Shown here piece by piece: positions 48,006-58,161 of a DNA stretch of 64,000 bases; the first letter of the stretch is position 1; every line of letters starts with the position of its first letter. Below the pieces are notes generated by a model. The model worked only from the letters and a program-made list of their open reading frames with translations, was not told where the DNA came from and made no database searches. The position numbers and the translations under genes were made by a program. The DNA is from Psychrobacter sp. 4Bb (GTDB lineage: Bacteria; Pseudomonadota; Gammaproteobacteria; Pseudomonadales; Moraxellaceae): assembly GCF_002836735.1 (NCBI RefSeq), contig NZ_PJAS01000060.1, positions 62,001 through 126,000 of the forward strand, read 5' to 3'.

Positions 48006-49286
48006 TTACTTGCGATCTTCAACCTTTACAAAATCACGGCGCGTTTCACCAGTGTATAACTGACGTGGACGACCGATTTTGAACGGAGCGCTGTGCATCT
48101 CTAACCAATGGCTGATCCAACCTGAAGTACGAGCCAGTGCGAAGATTACGGTAAACATTGACGTTGGGATGCCAATGGCTTTCAAGATGATACCAGAATA
48201 GAAATCAACGTTTGGATATAGGTTACGCTCGATGAAGAACGGGTCTTCTAGCGCAATTTTCTCTAGTGCCATCGCCAATTCAAGCTTAGGATCGTTGATG
48301 CCTAGTGCTTCTAGTACTTCATCACAAGTCTCTTTCATTACTTGAGCGCGTGGATCGAAGTTTTTGTAAACACGGTGACCAAAGCCCATTAGCTTCACTT
48401 CACGGCTCTTCACTTTTTCCATGAACTCAGGCACGTTCTCAACAGTACCGATTTCATCTAGCATCTCAAGAACAGCTTCGTTCGCGCCGCCATGTGATGG
48501 TCCCCAAAGGGCTGCGATACCAGCAGCGATACATGCATAAGGGTTTGCACCAGTAGAACCAGCTAAACGTACCGTTGACGTAGAAGCATTTTGCTCATGG
48601 TCAGCGTGCAAGGTAAAGATTTTGTCCATCGCGCGAGTGATAACGTCGTTTTTCTCATAGTCTACGTCAGCAGGCGTTGCAAACATCATGTATAAGAAGT
48701 TTTCTGCGTAGTTAAAGTCGTTACGCGGATACATGAACGGTTCGCCTTGTGAGTATTTATAACTCATCGCAGCAAGCGTAGGCATCTTAGCAATCAAACG
48801 AATCGCTGTGATTTCGCGATGTGCTTCATTGCTTACGTCTAGGTCTTCATGATAGAACGCTGATAAGGCACCAACGACACCAACCATGATAGCCATTGGA
48901 TGCGCGTCACGGCGGAAGCCTTCAAAGAACTTACGCAATTGATCATGAACAGCAGTATGCTCGCGGATTTTTTCAAAAAAGTCTGCTTTTTGATCAGCAG
49001 TAGGTAGGTCACCATGTAAAAGTGCATAAGCAACTTCTAGGTATTCAGCGTTGTTCGCTAGCTCGTCGATAGGGTAGCCGCGGTGTAATAACTCGCCTTT
49101 GCCACCATCAATATAAGTAATCTTTGATTCAACTGGAGCAGTTACTTTAAAACCAGGGTCATAAGACCAAAATCCTGATTCTTGTAAAGCAGCAATATCG
49201 ATAACTGGGCGCCCTAAAGTACCTTTAATAATAGGAAGTTCGTATTCTTCACCATTCACGGTTAGTTTGGCATTAGTATCAGCCAT
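48006..49286 (-). CDS. gltA: citrate synthase
   Basis: Condenses acetyl-CoA and oxaloacetate, the entry step of the TCA cycle. The 426-residue protein is of the large, NADH-sensitive hexameric type of Gram-negative bacteria. Catalytic segments are [25 protein letters not shown], the [15 protein letters not shown] His loop, [15 protein letters not shown] and the final [34 protein letters not shown] stretch. It is divergent from the sdh-suc cluster across a 1-kb region. A candidate promoter lies at 49384-49413. Confidence 0.98.
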   Translation of the reverse strand: MADTNAKLTVNGEEYELPIIKGTLGRPVIDIAALQESGFWSYDPGFKVTAPVESKITYIDGGKGELLHRGYPIDELANNAEYLEVAYALLHGDLPTADQKADFFEKIREHTAVHDQLRKFFEGFRRDAHPMAIMVGVVGALSAFYHEDLDVSNEAHREITAIRLIAKMPTLAAMSYKYSQGEPFMYPRNDFNYAENFLYMMFATPADVDYEKNDVITRAMDKIFTLHADHEQNASTSTVRLAGSTGANPYACIAAGIAALWGPSHGGANEAVLEMLDEIGTVENVPEFMEKVKSREVKLMGFGHRVYKNFDPRAQVMKETCDEVLEALGINDPKLELAMALEKIALEDPFFIERNLYPNVDFYSGIILKAIGIPTSMFTVIFALARTSGWISHWLEMHSAPFKIGRPRQLYTGETRRDFVKVEDRK

Positions 49287-49383
49287 AAATTGCTCTCCAT
49301 TGGTTTGACTTGTTAGAATAAATTACTACAGACGCATACCCTCGCGTCATTGTCGGTTGAACGGTAAAAGTGCATTCAACTCA

Positions 49384-49413
49384 TTTATAGTACGCAGGGT
49401 ATATTAGCAGCAA
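49384..49413 (-). promoter_or_regulatory. candidate gltA promoter
   Basis: Read on the - strand: TTGCTG (-35), an 18-bp spacer and TATAAA (-10), ending about 98 nt before the gltA ATG. Good but not perfect match to the housekeeping consensus. Confidence 0.45.
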
Positions 49414-49701
49414 TTCTTGATGATTTGAAAAAACTTTTATGGACCATGTGTCCAATTGGCGCGGTGTGGCGGTAGTTATTCGCTGTAATTTTTGTATCAA
49501 AATATGTCTGTCAGGTTATTTTGCTTAAAATTCATCTGTTTTTGAGCAAGTTTATAGCAGCATTATCGAGCCAATATTTTGGGTTTCTAAATATATTTAA
49601 GAGACAAAACTCATAAATAATGACACCAAAAACTGGCAGACTATGCCTAGTAAGCGGATTAAAGTTTGTCATAATAATCACTGTTAAAACCAGTATTATC
49701 C

Positions 49702-49753
49702 TTATCCATTCATTTATTGATTAAATATGTATATATTCTTACTGAATGGATAA
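49702..49753. repeat. perfect 11-bp inverted repeat upstream of sdhC
   Basis: TTATCCATTCA (49702-49712) and TGAATGGATAA (49743-49753) are exact inverted repeats separated by 30 bp. The arms are about four helical turns apart, which fits two half-sites for a DNA-binding protein better than an RNA hairpin. Confidence 0.8.
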
Positions 49754-50084
49754 ATTTGTAATTATTGCTCAGGCATTTTATAATTGTAGGAATTAACTGG
49801 CATTAGCTTTGCGCGAATTAATAAATGACCATGTTATAGTGTCGTTCAGAGCGTCTTCTATTCATGCTTGTTTACGATTGTCTGATGTTACGATAGACCA
49901 AACCGCATTCTATGGTTTGAACTTTCTTCTTAACCAATCTTTTTTATTTGCTTGGCATAGGATTTCAAGTGCCTAATATAAGGTCTGCTCTGATATAGAA
50001 GACATAGTAACGTTGTCTTACTATTCATACGACCTCTAAAATAGACTGGTTAGTCGATGTTACTCATGTTTATTCTCTTTGTTG

Positions 50085-50090
50085 TATAAT
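50085..50090 (+). promoter_or_regulatory. candidate -10 element for sdhC
   Basis: A perfect TATAAT hexamer 216 nt before sdhC, preceded by GTTG. No good -35 hexamer is found at 16-18 bp, so an activator may be needed. Confidence 0.35.
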
Positions 50091-50305
50091 AGATAGGTTG
50101 TTTGATAGGCCTGTCGATTCGACAAGCGACATTGAACAGTCTATCAATACCTTTATATACATGATCCTTTCTTCATATTTAGCGCAAACTAAACGAAGTC
50201 AGCTAGCTCTTCCTTACTTTATTCGTCTCGTGTGTTGCTCAATGCTCAATTGGCACTATTTATGTCAGGCGTTGATAGCAGATACAGGAGTATAACCGCA
50301 AAAGG

Positions 50306-50692
50306 ATGCCCGCTGTGAAAAGCAACCGACCTATTGATCTGCCTTTAAGCCAAGTGATTAGCGTTAATCGCTCACCGATCGCGATCGCCTCTATCTTGCA
50401 TCGTATCTCTGGCATTATTTTATTTTTATTGATTCCTGTCATGTTATGGATACTACAGAACTCATTGGCATCGCCTGAGAGTTTTGCGACCGTATTTGAC
50501 AACGTACTTGTGCGCTTTTTGGCATGGATATTTGTTGCCGCCATTGCATATCATTTTGTAATGGGTATCAAACATTTATTTGCTGATATGGGCATGAACG
50601 AAGAGCTAAAATCTGGCCGCACTGCCTCTATGGTCAGTTTTGTGATTGCAGCGATTTTAGTTGTCGCGTCATTTGTATGGGTGATGTTCTAA
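50306..50692 (+). CDS. sdhC: succinate dehydrogenase cytochrome b556 subunit
   Basis: Membrane anchor of complex II that helps bind heme b and ubiquinone. The 128 residues include the SPIAIASILHRISGIILF signature (about 30-47) with quinone-site Ser/Arg, three membrane segments, and the heme-ligand region HFVMGIKHLFAD. The start is either the ATG at 50306 (AAAGG directly before it, too close) or the GTG at 50315, which has AAAGGA 8 nt upstream; I give the longer form. It overlaps the start of sdhD by one base (TAATG). Confidence 0.94.
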   Translation: MPAVKSNRPIDLPLSQVISVNRSPIAIASILHRISGIILFLLIPVMLWILQNSLASPESFATVFDNVLVRFLAWIFVAAIAYHFVMGIKHLFADMGMNEELKSGRTASMVSFVIAAILVVASFVWVMF

Positions 50693-51099
50693 TGATAAAA
50701 AATGATTCAGGAATCAAAAGTGCTACTGGTCTGACAGGTTCAGGCTCACGTGATTGGATTATTCAGCGTATTAGTGCTGTTGTTTTAGCCGTTTATAGTG
50801 TGGTGTTGCTGGGCTTCTTTTTGACCCATGGCGATGTCACTTTTGTTGAATGGTCATCATTTATGACCAGCCTACCGATGCGTCTATTCAGCTTGGTTGC
50901 AGTACTTGCACTAGCTGGTCATGCTTGGGTTGGGATGTGGACAGTATTTACTGACTATATTACAACAGGCAAACTGGGCTCAAGCGCAGCAGGTTTACGT
51001 TTAGTACTACAGTCATTGATGATTATCGCTATTTTAGTATTTCTATTTTGGGGCATCATGATTTTTTGGGGTAACGGTTTCGGTATCGCTGCCGTTTAA
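50692..51099 (+). CDS. sdhD: succinate dehydrogenase membrane anchor subunit
   Basis: Second membrane anchor of complex II. The 135-residue protein has SRDWIIQRISAVVLAVYSVVLL, then three membrane segments and the heme/quinone motif HAWVGMWTVFTDYI, whose Asp-Tyr pair lies at the ubiquinone site. The ATG at 50692 overlaps the sdhC stop codon (TAATG), which implies translational coupling; the ATG at 50677 lies inside sdhC and is less likely. An unusually large 330-bp spacer follows before sdhA. Confidence 0.94.
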   Translation: MIKNDSGIKSATGLTGSGSRDWIIQRISAVVLAVYSVVLLGFFLTHGDVTFVEWSSFMTSLPMRLFSLVAVLALAGHAWVGMWTVFTDYITTGKLGSSAAGLRLVLQSLMIIAILVFLFWGIMIFWGNGFGIAAV

Positions 51100-51429
51100 C
51101 CATCTCATAAAAAGCTCTGATATCTATATATAACGACGGATGCATCCAACTAATACATTAGTTGGCAAAGTATTTTAGAGTCATCCGTTGATAGCCAAGA
51201 ATAGTCATAGCATTGGACTAGCATTACTGATCAGCTAATCTGATTATAGTTGAGTAGGCTTAGTTCAGTATAACGATAGATATGCAAATTAAGTGGTTAA
51301 CGACTATTAAGACTCTTTATTTTATAAGCTTAGAAATGGCCAAATAGTAAGCCTTTATAGCTGTAATAGAGATGTCTCAAAAAGTCTTTGATTTACTTTT
51401 ACGCATTAACAGGCATTAGGAAAACCGTA
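51100..51429 (+). other. structured spacer between sdhD and sdhA
   Basis: 330 bp without a gene inside the operon. A nested stem-loop lies at 51136-51188: outer arms ACGGATG and CATCCGT, and within them the palindromic CCAACTAAT/ATTAGTTGG at 51146-51165. No T-run follows. AGGA lies 8 nt before the sdhA ATG. Confidence 0.65.
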
Positions 51430-53280
51430 ATGGCAACTAGACAAGACAATACCATTAGTAATATCAAGACCCTAAACTACGATGCAGTTATCGTTGGTGG
51501 CGGCGGCTCAGGTATGCGTGCTTCATTGCATTTAGCGGAAGCGGGCATGAAGGTTGCAGTCCTAACCAAAGTATTCCCAACGCGTTCGCACACGGTTGCC
51601 GCTCAGGGTGGTATCGGTGCAAGTTTGGGTAACATGAGCAATGATAACTGGCACTTCCACTTCTATGATACCGTTAAAGGATCAGATTGGTTGGGTGACC
51701 AAGACGCTATCGAATATATGTGCCGTGAAGCGCCAAAAGTAGTCTATGAGCTTGAGCACATGGGCATGCCGTTTGACCGTAACGAAGACGGTACGATTTA
51801 TCAGCGTCCGTTCGGTGGTCACACGTCTAACTATGGCGAAAAAGCAGTACAACGTGCTTGTGCCGCTGCTGACCGTACAGGTCACGCACTATTACATACG
51901 CTATATCAGAAAAACCTAGAGCAGGGCACTGAGTTCTTTATCGAGTGGATTGCCCTTGATTTGATCAAAGACGAAGCTGGCAACATCAACGGTGTCGTCG
52001 CGCTTGAGCAAGAGACTGGTACAATTGCAGTATTCCAGTCACCAATTACTGTCCTAGCGACAGGTGGTGCGGGTCGTATCTTCGCAGCTTCTACCAATGC
52101 TTATATCAATACTGGTGACGGTATTGGCATGGCAGTACGTGCTGGTATTCCATTACAAGATATGGAGTTCTGGCAGTTCCATCCAACTGGTGTTCATGGT
52201 GCAGGTGTACTATTGACTGAAGGTTGCCGCGGTGAAGGTGCTATCTTGCGTAACAAAGATGGTGAAGCGTTCATGGAGCGTTATGCACCGACCGTGAAAG
52301 ACTTGGCACCGCGTGATCTTGTATCGCGCTCAATGGACCAAGAAATCAAAGAAGGCCGTGGTTGTGGTCCTAATGCTGATCATATCGTAATGGATATGAC
52401 GCATCTAGGTGTTGAAACCATTATGAAGCGTCTACCATCAGTATTTGAGATTGGTAAAAACTTCGCCAACGTTGATATTACTAAAGAGCCAATTCCAGTA
52501 ATACCAACCATTCACTACATGATGGGCGGTATTCCAACCACTATTCATGGTCAAGTGATTGTACCGGATCTAGAAGCAGGTACTGATGAAGACGGCCTAT
52601 ATGCTAAAGGCAATGTGGTTAAAGGTCTTTATGCAATCGGTGAATGTGCTTGTGTAAGTGTACATGGTGCTAATCGTCTAGGTACGAACTCTCTACTAGA
52701 TCTATTGGTATTTGGCCGTGCAGCTGGTAAGCATATTGTTGATGAGTTCCATCATGCTGATCATAACTATAAGCCGCTTGATCCACGCGTCCTTGACTTT
52801 ACAGTGAAGCGTTTAGACAAACTGCAACAGTCTACTGAAGGCTACAACGCGCAAGACGTGGCTGATGAGATTCGTGCTACGATGCAAAAACACGCTAGTG
52901 TATTCCGTACGCAAGCGATGATGGACGAAGGCGTTGAGAAAATTTTAGCGCTAGGTGAAAAGATCGACAAGATCCATCTTGGCGATAAATCACAAGTGTT
53001 CAACACAGCGCGTATTGAAGCATTCGAAGTTGCTAACTTGTATGAAGTAGCAAAAGCGACAATGATATCTGCAGCGAAGCGTCATGAAAGCCGCGGCGCG
53101 CACAGTGTATCCGATTATGATCGTCCAGAAGATGATGATTACGCACCTAACGGCCGTAATGACCACGATTGGATGAAGCATACTTTATGGTACTCTGAAG
53201 GCAATCGCATCATTTATAAGCCAGTACGTAAAGTGCCATTAACCGTTGATTATATCGAACCAAAAGTCCGCGTCTACTAA
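51430..53280 (+). CDS. sdhA: succinate dehydrogenase flavoprotein subunit
   Basis: Catalytic subunit of complex II, oxidising succinate to fumarate with covalently bound FAD. The 616-residue protein has the dinucleotide motif VGGGGSGMRASLHLAE, the FAD-attachment histidine in SHTVAAQGGIGA, substrate-site FHPTGVHGAGVLLTEG..GEGA and HYMMGGIPT, and RLGTNSLLDLLVFGRAAG. The C terminus KVRVY is typical. The ATG at 51430 is supported by AGGA 8 nt upstream; the longer frame to 51388 is not. Long spacers flank the gene on both sides. Confidence 0.98.
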   Translation: MATRQDNTISNIKTLNYDAVIVGGGGSGMRASLHLAEAGMKVAVLTKVFPTRSHTVAAQGGIGASLGNMSNDNWHFHFYDTVKGSDWLGDQDAIEYMCREAPKVVYELEHMGMPFDRNEDGTIYQRPFGGHTSNYGEKAVQRACAAADRTGHALLHTLYQKNLEQGTEFFIEWIALDLIKDEAGNINGVVALEQETGTIAVFQSPITVLATGGAGRIFAASTNAYINTGDGIGMAVRAGIPLQDMEFWQFHPTGVHGAGVLLTEGCRGEGAILRNKDGEAFMERYAPTVKDLAPRDLVSRSMDQEIKEGRGCGPNADHIVMDMTHLGVETIMKRLPSVFEIGKNFANVDITKEPIPVIPTIHYMMGGIPTTIHGQVIVPDLEAGTDEDGLYAKGNVVKGLYAIGECACVSVHGANRLGTNSLLDLLVFGRAAGKHIVDEFHHADHNYKPLDPRVLDFTVKRLDKLQQSTEGYNAQDVADEIRATMQKHASVFRTQAMMDEGVEKILALGEKIDKIHLGDKSQVFNTARIEAFEVANLYEVAKATMISAAKRHESRGAHSVSDYDRPEDDDYAPNGRNDHDWMKHTLWYSEGNRIIYKPVRKVPLTVDYIEPKVRVY

Positions 53281-53503
53281 TTCTAGACTGCATACTTTAT
53301 ATATAGTTGATAGATAACAGCAGTGTTAACGTTTTATCCCTTATTAATTTATTAAAAAGGTGACCGCCAGCTACATGCTCATGCCAGCGCTACGACGCTA
53401 TTAATTGGTATCCGATATTGGTTATCAGTACTGATTAATAGCTAGCGCAAATATGTTGCAATCTTTGTATGCCCGCCATCACCTACGTGTGGAGTTTAGC
53501 ATT

Positions 53504-54214
53504 ATGAGCCGAGGTACTCGCACCATCGAAATCTATCGCTACGATCCTGATCTGGACGCAGCGCCACGCATGCAAACTTATACGATTGAGCTACTTGATT
53601 CAGATCGTATGTTGCTTGACGTACTATTACGCCTAAAGAAAGAAGATGAAACACTTACTTTCCGTCGCTCTTGCCGCGAAGGTATTTGTGGCTCTGACGG
53701 CATGAACATCAATGGTAAGAACGGTTTGGCATGTCTAATCAACATGAACACGCTACCAGAAAAAGTAACGGTTCGTCCGCTACCTGGTTTGCCAGTGGTT
53801 CGTGATTTGGTTGTTGATATGAACCAGTTCTATGAGCAGTATGAAAAAGTACATCCGTACTTAATCAATGATCAGCCAGCACCGCCAACAGAGCGTTTAC
53901 AGTCACCTGAACAGCGTGAAAAACTGAACGGTCTATACGAATGTATTCTATGTGCTTGTTGTTCAACTAGCTGCCCATCTTTCTGGTGGAACCCTGATAA
54001 GTTCTTAGGTCCATCAGCATTACTGCATGCTTATCGCTTCGTTGCTGATAGCCGTGACGGTGATACTCAAGCACGTTTAGCTCGCTTAGACGATCCGTTT
54101 AGCTTGTTCCGTTGCCGCGGTATCATGAACTGTGTATCAGTTTGTCCAAAAGGCTTGAATCCAACCAAAGCGATCGGTCACTTACGTAATATGTTGATTG
54201 ACCAAGCTGGTTAA
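53504..54214 (+). CDS. sdhB: succinate dehydrogenase iron-sulfur subunit
   Basis: Carries electrons from FAD to ubiquinone in complex II. The 236 residues contain the 2Fe-2S site SCREGICGSDGMNINGKNGLAC, the 4Fe-4S site CILCACCSTSCPSFWW and the 3Fe-4S site CRGIMNCVSVCPKGLNP. The ATG at 53504 (MSRGTRTIEIYRYDP) has GGAG 9 nt upstream and gives the usual length; the frame from 53453 adds 17 atypical residues. A 223-bp spacer separates it from sdhA. A terminator follows, ending the sdh transcript. Confidence 0.98.
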   Translation: MSRGTRTIEIYRYDPDLDAAPRMQTYTIELLDSDRMLLDVLLRLKKEDETLTFRRSCREGICGSDGMNINGKNGLACLINMNTLPEKVTVRPLPGLPVVRDLVVDMNQFYEQYEKVHPYLINDQPAPPTERLQSPEQREKLNGLYECILCACCSTSCPSFWWNPDKFLGPSALLHAYRFVADSRDGDTQARLARLDDPFSLFRCRGIMNCVSVCPKGLNPTKAIGHLRNMLIDQAG

Positions 54215-54248
54215 GCACAAATAATTGATCTTTAATAGTTACTATACG

Positions 54249-54281
54249 AAAAACACCACCTATTCATTAGGTGGTGTTTTT
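54249..54281 (+). terminator. intrinsic terminator after sdhB
   Basis: AAAAACACCACCTA and TAGGTGGTGTTTTT are exact 14-bp inverted repeats around a 5-nt loop. It separates sdhCDAB from sucA. Confidence 0.92.
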
Positions 54282-55129
54282 GTTAGTTAAAAAGCTGATA
54301 TATAGATTTACTACTTTTATAGCTGACCTGTCATTTAAAAGATATGATGAATTTAGCCTATTGAAAAATAGGTATTAAATGATTTATGAGTAAAACTGTA
54401 TGGTCAATACGTTGGTCGTATGTAAGAAGAAATAATATATAGACAATCACCCTATATAATCGAATATAGACACAGTCGAATTTTGGTATAATTGTATTTG
54501 GTATTTAATGAGATGATCAAAGCGTCTTTTTTAGCGCTTAATATGTATCGTTTGAGCAGATTATGACATTATCAGGCTAAAATACTATGCGCACAATGAT
54601 TATGCGTTTATAATTGATGATAGATATTCATTACATAAATACCTAGTATTGAACAAACAAACTATGTCGCAAAAAATGGGCATGATAATCTATACAGCAA
54701 TGTATGTCTGTCTGAAAAGGCAGGATTTATCAGCAAATTTAGGGTAATTCAGCATCAATAACCAGTTTATAGGTTAGCTGAAAATATAATTGTCTATTAA
54801 TAGCTTATCATTAATGGATTGGTTATGACTCAAAGAAGTATATATAAATTAATGTTGTGAAACGAGCTAGATAAGAAAACTGAGCGTTCACAAATAGTTT
54901 TATTTTTAGACGGGTATTGCAATAAGACTTGTTACCACTATTTAGCATCACTTGCTCTTGTAGACAATGACAGCAATATTCTATGGTGATGGCAATACTT
55001 AGGGATAAAAGTGTTTTATCGAATAGTATTTAACAGGATATGACACATTGTCTAACTACCTGAGCATACAACGACTGACACAATAATAAGCACGATTCCA
55101 TTCATTTATCTATCAAATAGACGATTATT
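54282..55129. other. upstream region of sucA
   Basis: About 850 bp without a credible gene, strongly AT-rich. The clearest signal is an extended -10 at 54484-54492. No strong ribosome binding site precedes sucA. Confidence 0.5.
54484..54492 (+). promoter_or_regulatory. extended -10 promoter candidate for suc genes
   Basis: TGGTATAAT is a perfect extended -10 (TGn plus TATAAT). It would give a leader of about 630 nt for sucA, so another promoter closer to the gene may also exist. Confidence 0.4.
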
Positions 55130-58006
55130 ATGAATAGTATAACCAAAGAAAAATCTGGCCAAGTACATACTGAACTGGCTGCCGATAACGCCAACTATAT
55201 AGAAGCTCTCTACGAGCAATACCTAACAGACCCTGATAGTGTTGATACTGACTGGCAAACGTACTTTGAACAGTATAAGTCGCAGAACGATGCTCAGCAT
55301 AACGCTATCAAAGATCAGTTCTTGCTACTTGCTCGTAATCAAACGGCAAATAAGAGTAGCAGTACTGATACCGACTCTAGCAGCTCTGCTAACTGTGATC
55401 CTAAGCAGATGGGCGTACAGCAACTAATCTCAGCATATCGTCGTCGCGGTCATCGCCGTGCCAAACTTGATCCTTTAGATTTGCATCCACGTGCAGCAGT
55501 AGAAGATTTGACGCTTGCTTATCATAATTTGTCAGAAGCTGATCTCGATACCGTATTCCCAACCAATGATTTAGTTATTGGTAAAGATGAAGCGACATTG
55601 CGCGAAATCATCGAAATCATGGAACGTGTTTACTGTGGCCACATCGGTGTCGAGTATATGCACGTTACCACCAGTACCGAAAAACGCTGGATGGAAGAAT
55701 ACCTAGAAACCAATCTAGGCTATATCAAATTCGACAAAGAAAAACGTTTATCTATTCTTGAGCGCTTAACCGCTGCTGAAGGTCTAGAAAAATACCTTGC
55801 TCGTAAATACACGGGTGTTAAGCGTTTTGGTTTGGAAGGGGGCGAGAGCTTCATTCCTGCTATCAATGAAATCATTCAACGTGCTGGCGGATATGGCACA
55901 AAAGAAATGGTCATTGGTATGGCTCACCGTGGCCGTCTAAACCTATTAGTCAATATTTTGGGTAAAAACCCTGCAGACTTGTTTGATGAGTTTGATGGTA
56001 AAGTACAGCCAGAAAAAGGCTCAGGTGATGTTAAATACCACAATGGTTTCTCATCTAATGTGATGACACCAGGTGGCGAAGCGCATTTGGCTTTAGCATT
56101 TAACCCATCGCATCTGGAAATTGTCGCGCCAGTATTACAAGGTTCAGTACGTGCCCGTCAAGTACGTCGTAACGATCAGCCATTACTAGATAATACTGGT
56201 GGTAATTCAGTATTACCTATCGTGATTCATGGTGATGCTGCTTTCGCTGGTCAAGGTGTGGTTCAAGAAACTTTCCAAATGTCACAGACCCGTGCTTATA
56301 CCACTGGCGGTACTGTGCATATCGTGATTAACAACCAAGTTGGCTTTACTACTAGCCGTCAAGAAGATGTTCGTTCAACTGAATATTGTACTGATGTCGC
56401 TAAAATGGTTCATGCTCCTATCCTACATGTAAACGGTGATGATCCTGAAGCAGTCGTATTTGCCGCTCAGTTAGCATTAGATTATCGCCATAAGTTTGAT
56501 AAAGACATCATCATTGATTTGTTCTGCTATCGTCGTAATGGCCACAACGAAGCAGATGAGCCATCTGCAACTCAGCCATTGATGTATGCTGTGATCAAAA
56601 AGCTTCCAACTACTCGTACTCTTTATGCGCAGAAGCTTATCGCAGAAGGTATCTTGAATGCCGAAGAAGAAAAGCAGTACGAAGATGATTATCGTGAGTC
56701 GTTAGACCGTGGTGATTATGTTGTTAGCTCATTGGTTCAAGAGCCTAACGAGCAGTTGTTCGTAGATTGGAAACCTTATCTAGGTCATGACTTGGTTGAT
56801 GACTGGGATACTAGTGTTGATATCGAAAAGCTCAAAGGTTATGGACGCCGTATGGCCGAAATGCCAGAAGGCTACAAATTACAACGTCAGGTTCAAAAAG
56901 TCGTTGAGCAGCGTCTAGCGATGCAAACTGGCGAAGAGCCTCTTAACTGGGGTGCAGCTGAGACATTGGCTTATGCATCATTGGTTGATAACGATGGTGT
57001 ATTAGTACGTATTACTGGTGAAGATGTTGGCCGTGGTACTTTCTCACATCGTCACAGTGAAATATATAATGTAAATGATGGCAGCATGTATGTACCGTTG
57101 TCTCATTTGAGCGAAAATCAAGCACGCTTTGCTACTTACAACTCATTGTTGTCAGAAGAAGCGGTACTAGCCTTTGAATATGGTTATGCGACCACAGTAC
57201 CGAACGCATTGATCGTTTGGGAAGCACAGTTTGGTGATTTCGTTAACGGTGCTCAGGTTGTGATTGACCAGTTCATCTCAAGTGGTGAGACCAAGTGGCA
57301 GCGTGTTTGTGGTTTGACAATGTTGTTACCACATGGTTTTGAAGGTCAAGGTCCTGAGCATTCATCTGCACGTCTAGAGCGTTTCTTACAGCTATGTGCT
57401 GAAGACAATATGCAGGTAATTACCCCAACGACTCCTGCGCAAATTTATCATGCATTACGTCGTCAGGCTGTACGTCCTATTCGTAAGCCACTGATCGTTA
57501 TGTCACCAAAGAGCTTATTACGTCATAAGCTAGCGACTTCTAACCTAGAAGAGCTTGCTAATGGTAAGTTTGAGACGGTATTGCCAGAGATGGACGATCA
57601 CAACGCAGATAAAGTGACTCGTATGGTTCTGTGTGGTGGTAAGGTTTATTATGATTTGTTAGAGCAGCGCCGTGCATTAGGTCTTGATCATGTGGCTATT
57701 GTTCGTATTGAGCAATTGTATCCATTGCCAGAGACTCGCTTAATCGCTGAAATCGAGAAGTATAGCAACCTAACTGAAATTGTATGGACGCAAGAAGAGC
57801 CATTGAACCAAGGCGCTTGGTACTATTTGGCACCGCATATGTTCCGTATTGTCGTACCGCATCCAACCAAAGCAAAAGTCATGGAGCCAGTAGCGCGTCC
57901 TCCTAGTGCAGCCCCTGCAACAGGATCACCGAAACTACACGCTCAACAACAGCAAGCACTCATTGCTGGTGGCCTTGGCATAAGTGTTGATGAATTAGCT
58001 CAGTAA
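55130..58006 (+). CDS. sucA: 2-oxoglutarate dehydrogenase E1 component
   Basis: Thiamine-diphosphate enzyme that decarboxylates 2-oxoglutarate and passes the succinyl group to SucB. The 958-residue protein has the N-terminal E2-binding helix (YIEALYEQYLTDPDSVDTDWQTYF), MAHRGRLNLLVNILGKNP, the ThDP motif region GDAAFAGQGVVQETFQMSQ ... NNQVGFTT, HRHSEIYN and LPHGFEGQGPEHSSARLERFLQL. It carries a polar Ser/Thr/Asp-rich insertion at about 80-95 and a Pro/Ala-rich segment near the C terminus. No good Shine-Dalgarno sequence precedes the ATG. It begins sucA-sucB-lpdA-sucC-sucD. Confidence 0.98.
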   Translation: MNSITKEKSGQVHTELAADNANYIEALYEQYLTDPDSVDTDWQTYFEQYKSQNDAQHNAIKDQFLLLARNQTANKSSSTDTDSSSSANCDPKQMGVQQLISAYRRRGHRRAKLDPLDLHPRAAVEDLTLAYHNLSEADLDTVFPTNDLVIGKDEATLREIIEIMERVYCGHIGVEYMHVTTSTEKRWMEEYLETNLGYIKFDKEKRLSILERLTAAEGLEKYLARKYTGVKRFGLEGGESFIPAINEIIQRAGGYGTKEMVIGMAHRGRLNLLVNILGKNPADLFDEFDGKVQPEKGSGDVKYHNGFSSNVMTPGGEAHLALAFNPSHLEIVAPVLQGSVRARQVRRNDQPLLDNTGGNSVLPIVIHGDAAFAGQGVVQETFQMSQTRAYTTGGTVHIVINNQVGFTTSRQEDVRSTEYCTDVAKMVHAPILHVNGDDPEAVVFAAQLALDYRHKFDKDIIIDLFCYRRNGHNEADEPSATQPLMYAVIKKLPTTRTLYAQKLIAEGILNAEEEKQYEDDYRESLDRGDYVVSSLVQEPNEQLFVDWKPYLGHDLVDDWDTSVDIEKLKGYGRRMAEMPEGYKLQRQVQKVVEQRLAMQTGEEPLNWGAAETLAYASLVDNDGVLVRITGEDVGRGTFSHRHSEIYNVNDGSMYVPLSHLSENQARFATYNSLLSEEAVLAFEYGYATTVPNALIVWEAQFGDFVNGAQVVIDQFISSGETKWQRVCGLTMLLPHGFEGQGPEHSSARLERFLQLCAEDNMQVITPTTPAQIYHALRRQAVRPIRKPLIVMSPKSLLRHKLATSNLEELANGKFETVLPEMDDHNADKVTRMVLCGGKVYYDLLEQRRALGLDHVAIVRIEQLYPLPETRLIAEIEKYSNLTEIVWTQEEPLNQGAWYYLAPHMFRIVVPHPTKAKVMEPVARPPSAAPATGSPKLHAQQQQALIAGGLGISVDELAQ

Positions 58007-58161
58007 CACCTTGTCTAATCAAAAGATTATAGAAGATAAATGAATCAGGCGATGACAGTCAGTGTTTTTTAATAAAATATAAGCAAAGTTATTAAAAGAT
58101 TACCGGCTGCCTATCACGACTTAATAATAAGTATGAATATCCAAATCTAAGGAGTATATCG

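Larger units (their letters stand above)
49287..50305. other. gltA-sdhC divergent control region
   Basis: About 1 kb with no credible gene. It contains a likely gltA promoter (-), a perfect 11-bp inverted repeat (49702-49753) and a TATAAT (50085-50090) upstream of sdhC. An open frame at 50098-50295 has no ribosome binding site and is judged accidental. Confidence 0.5.

Noticed and set aside
50098-50295. 65-codon frame upstream of sdhC
   Set aside because: Starts with TTG right after a -10-like element, no ribosome binding site, and the translation resembles non-coding AT-rich sequence.
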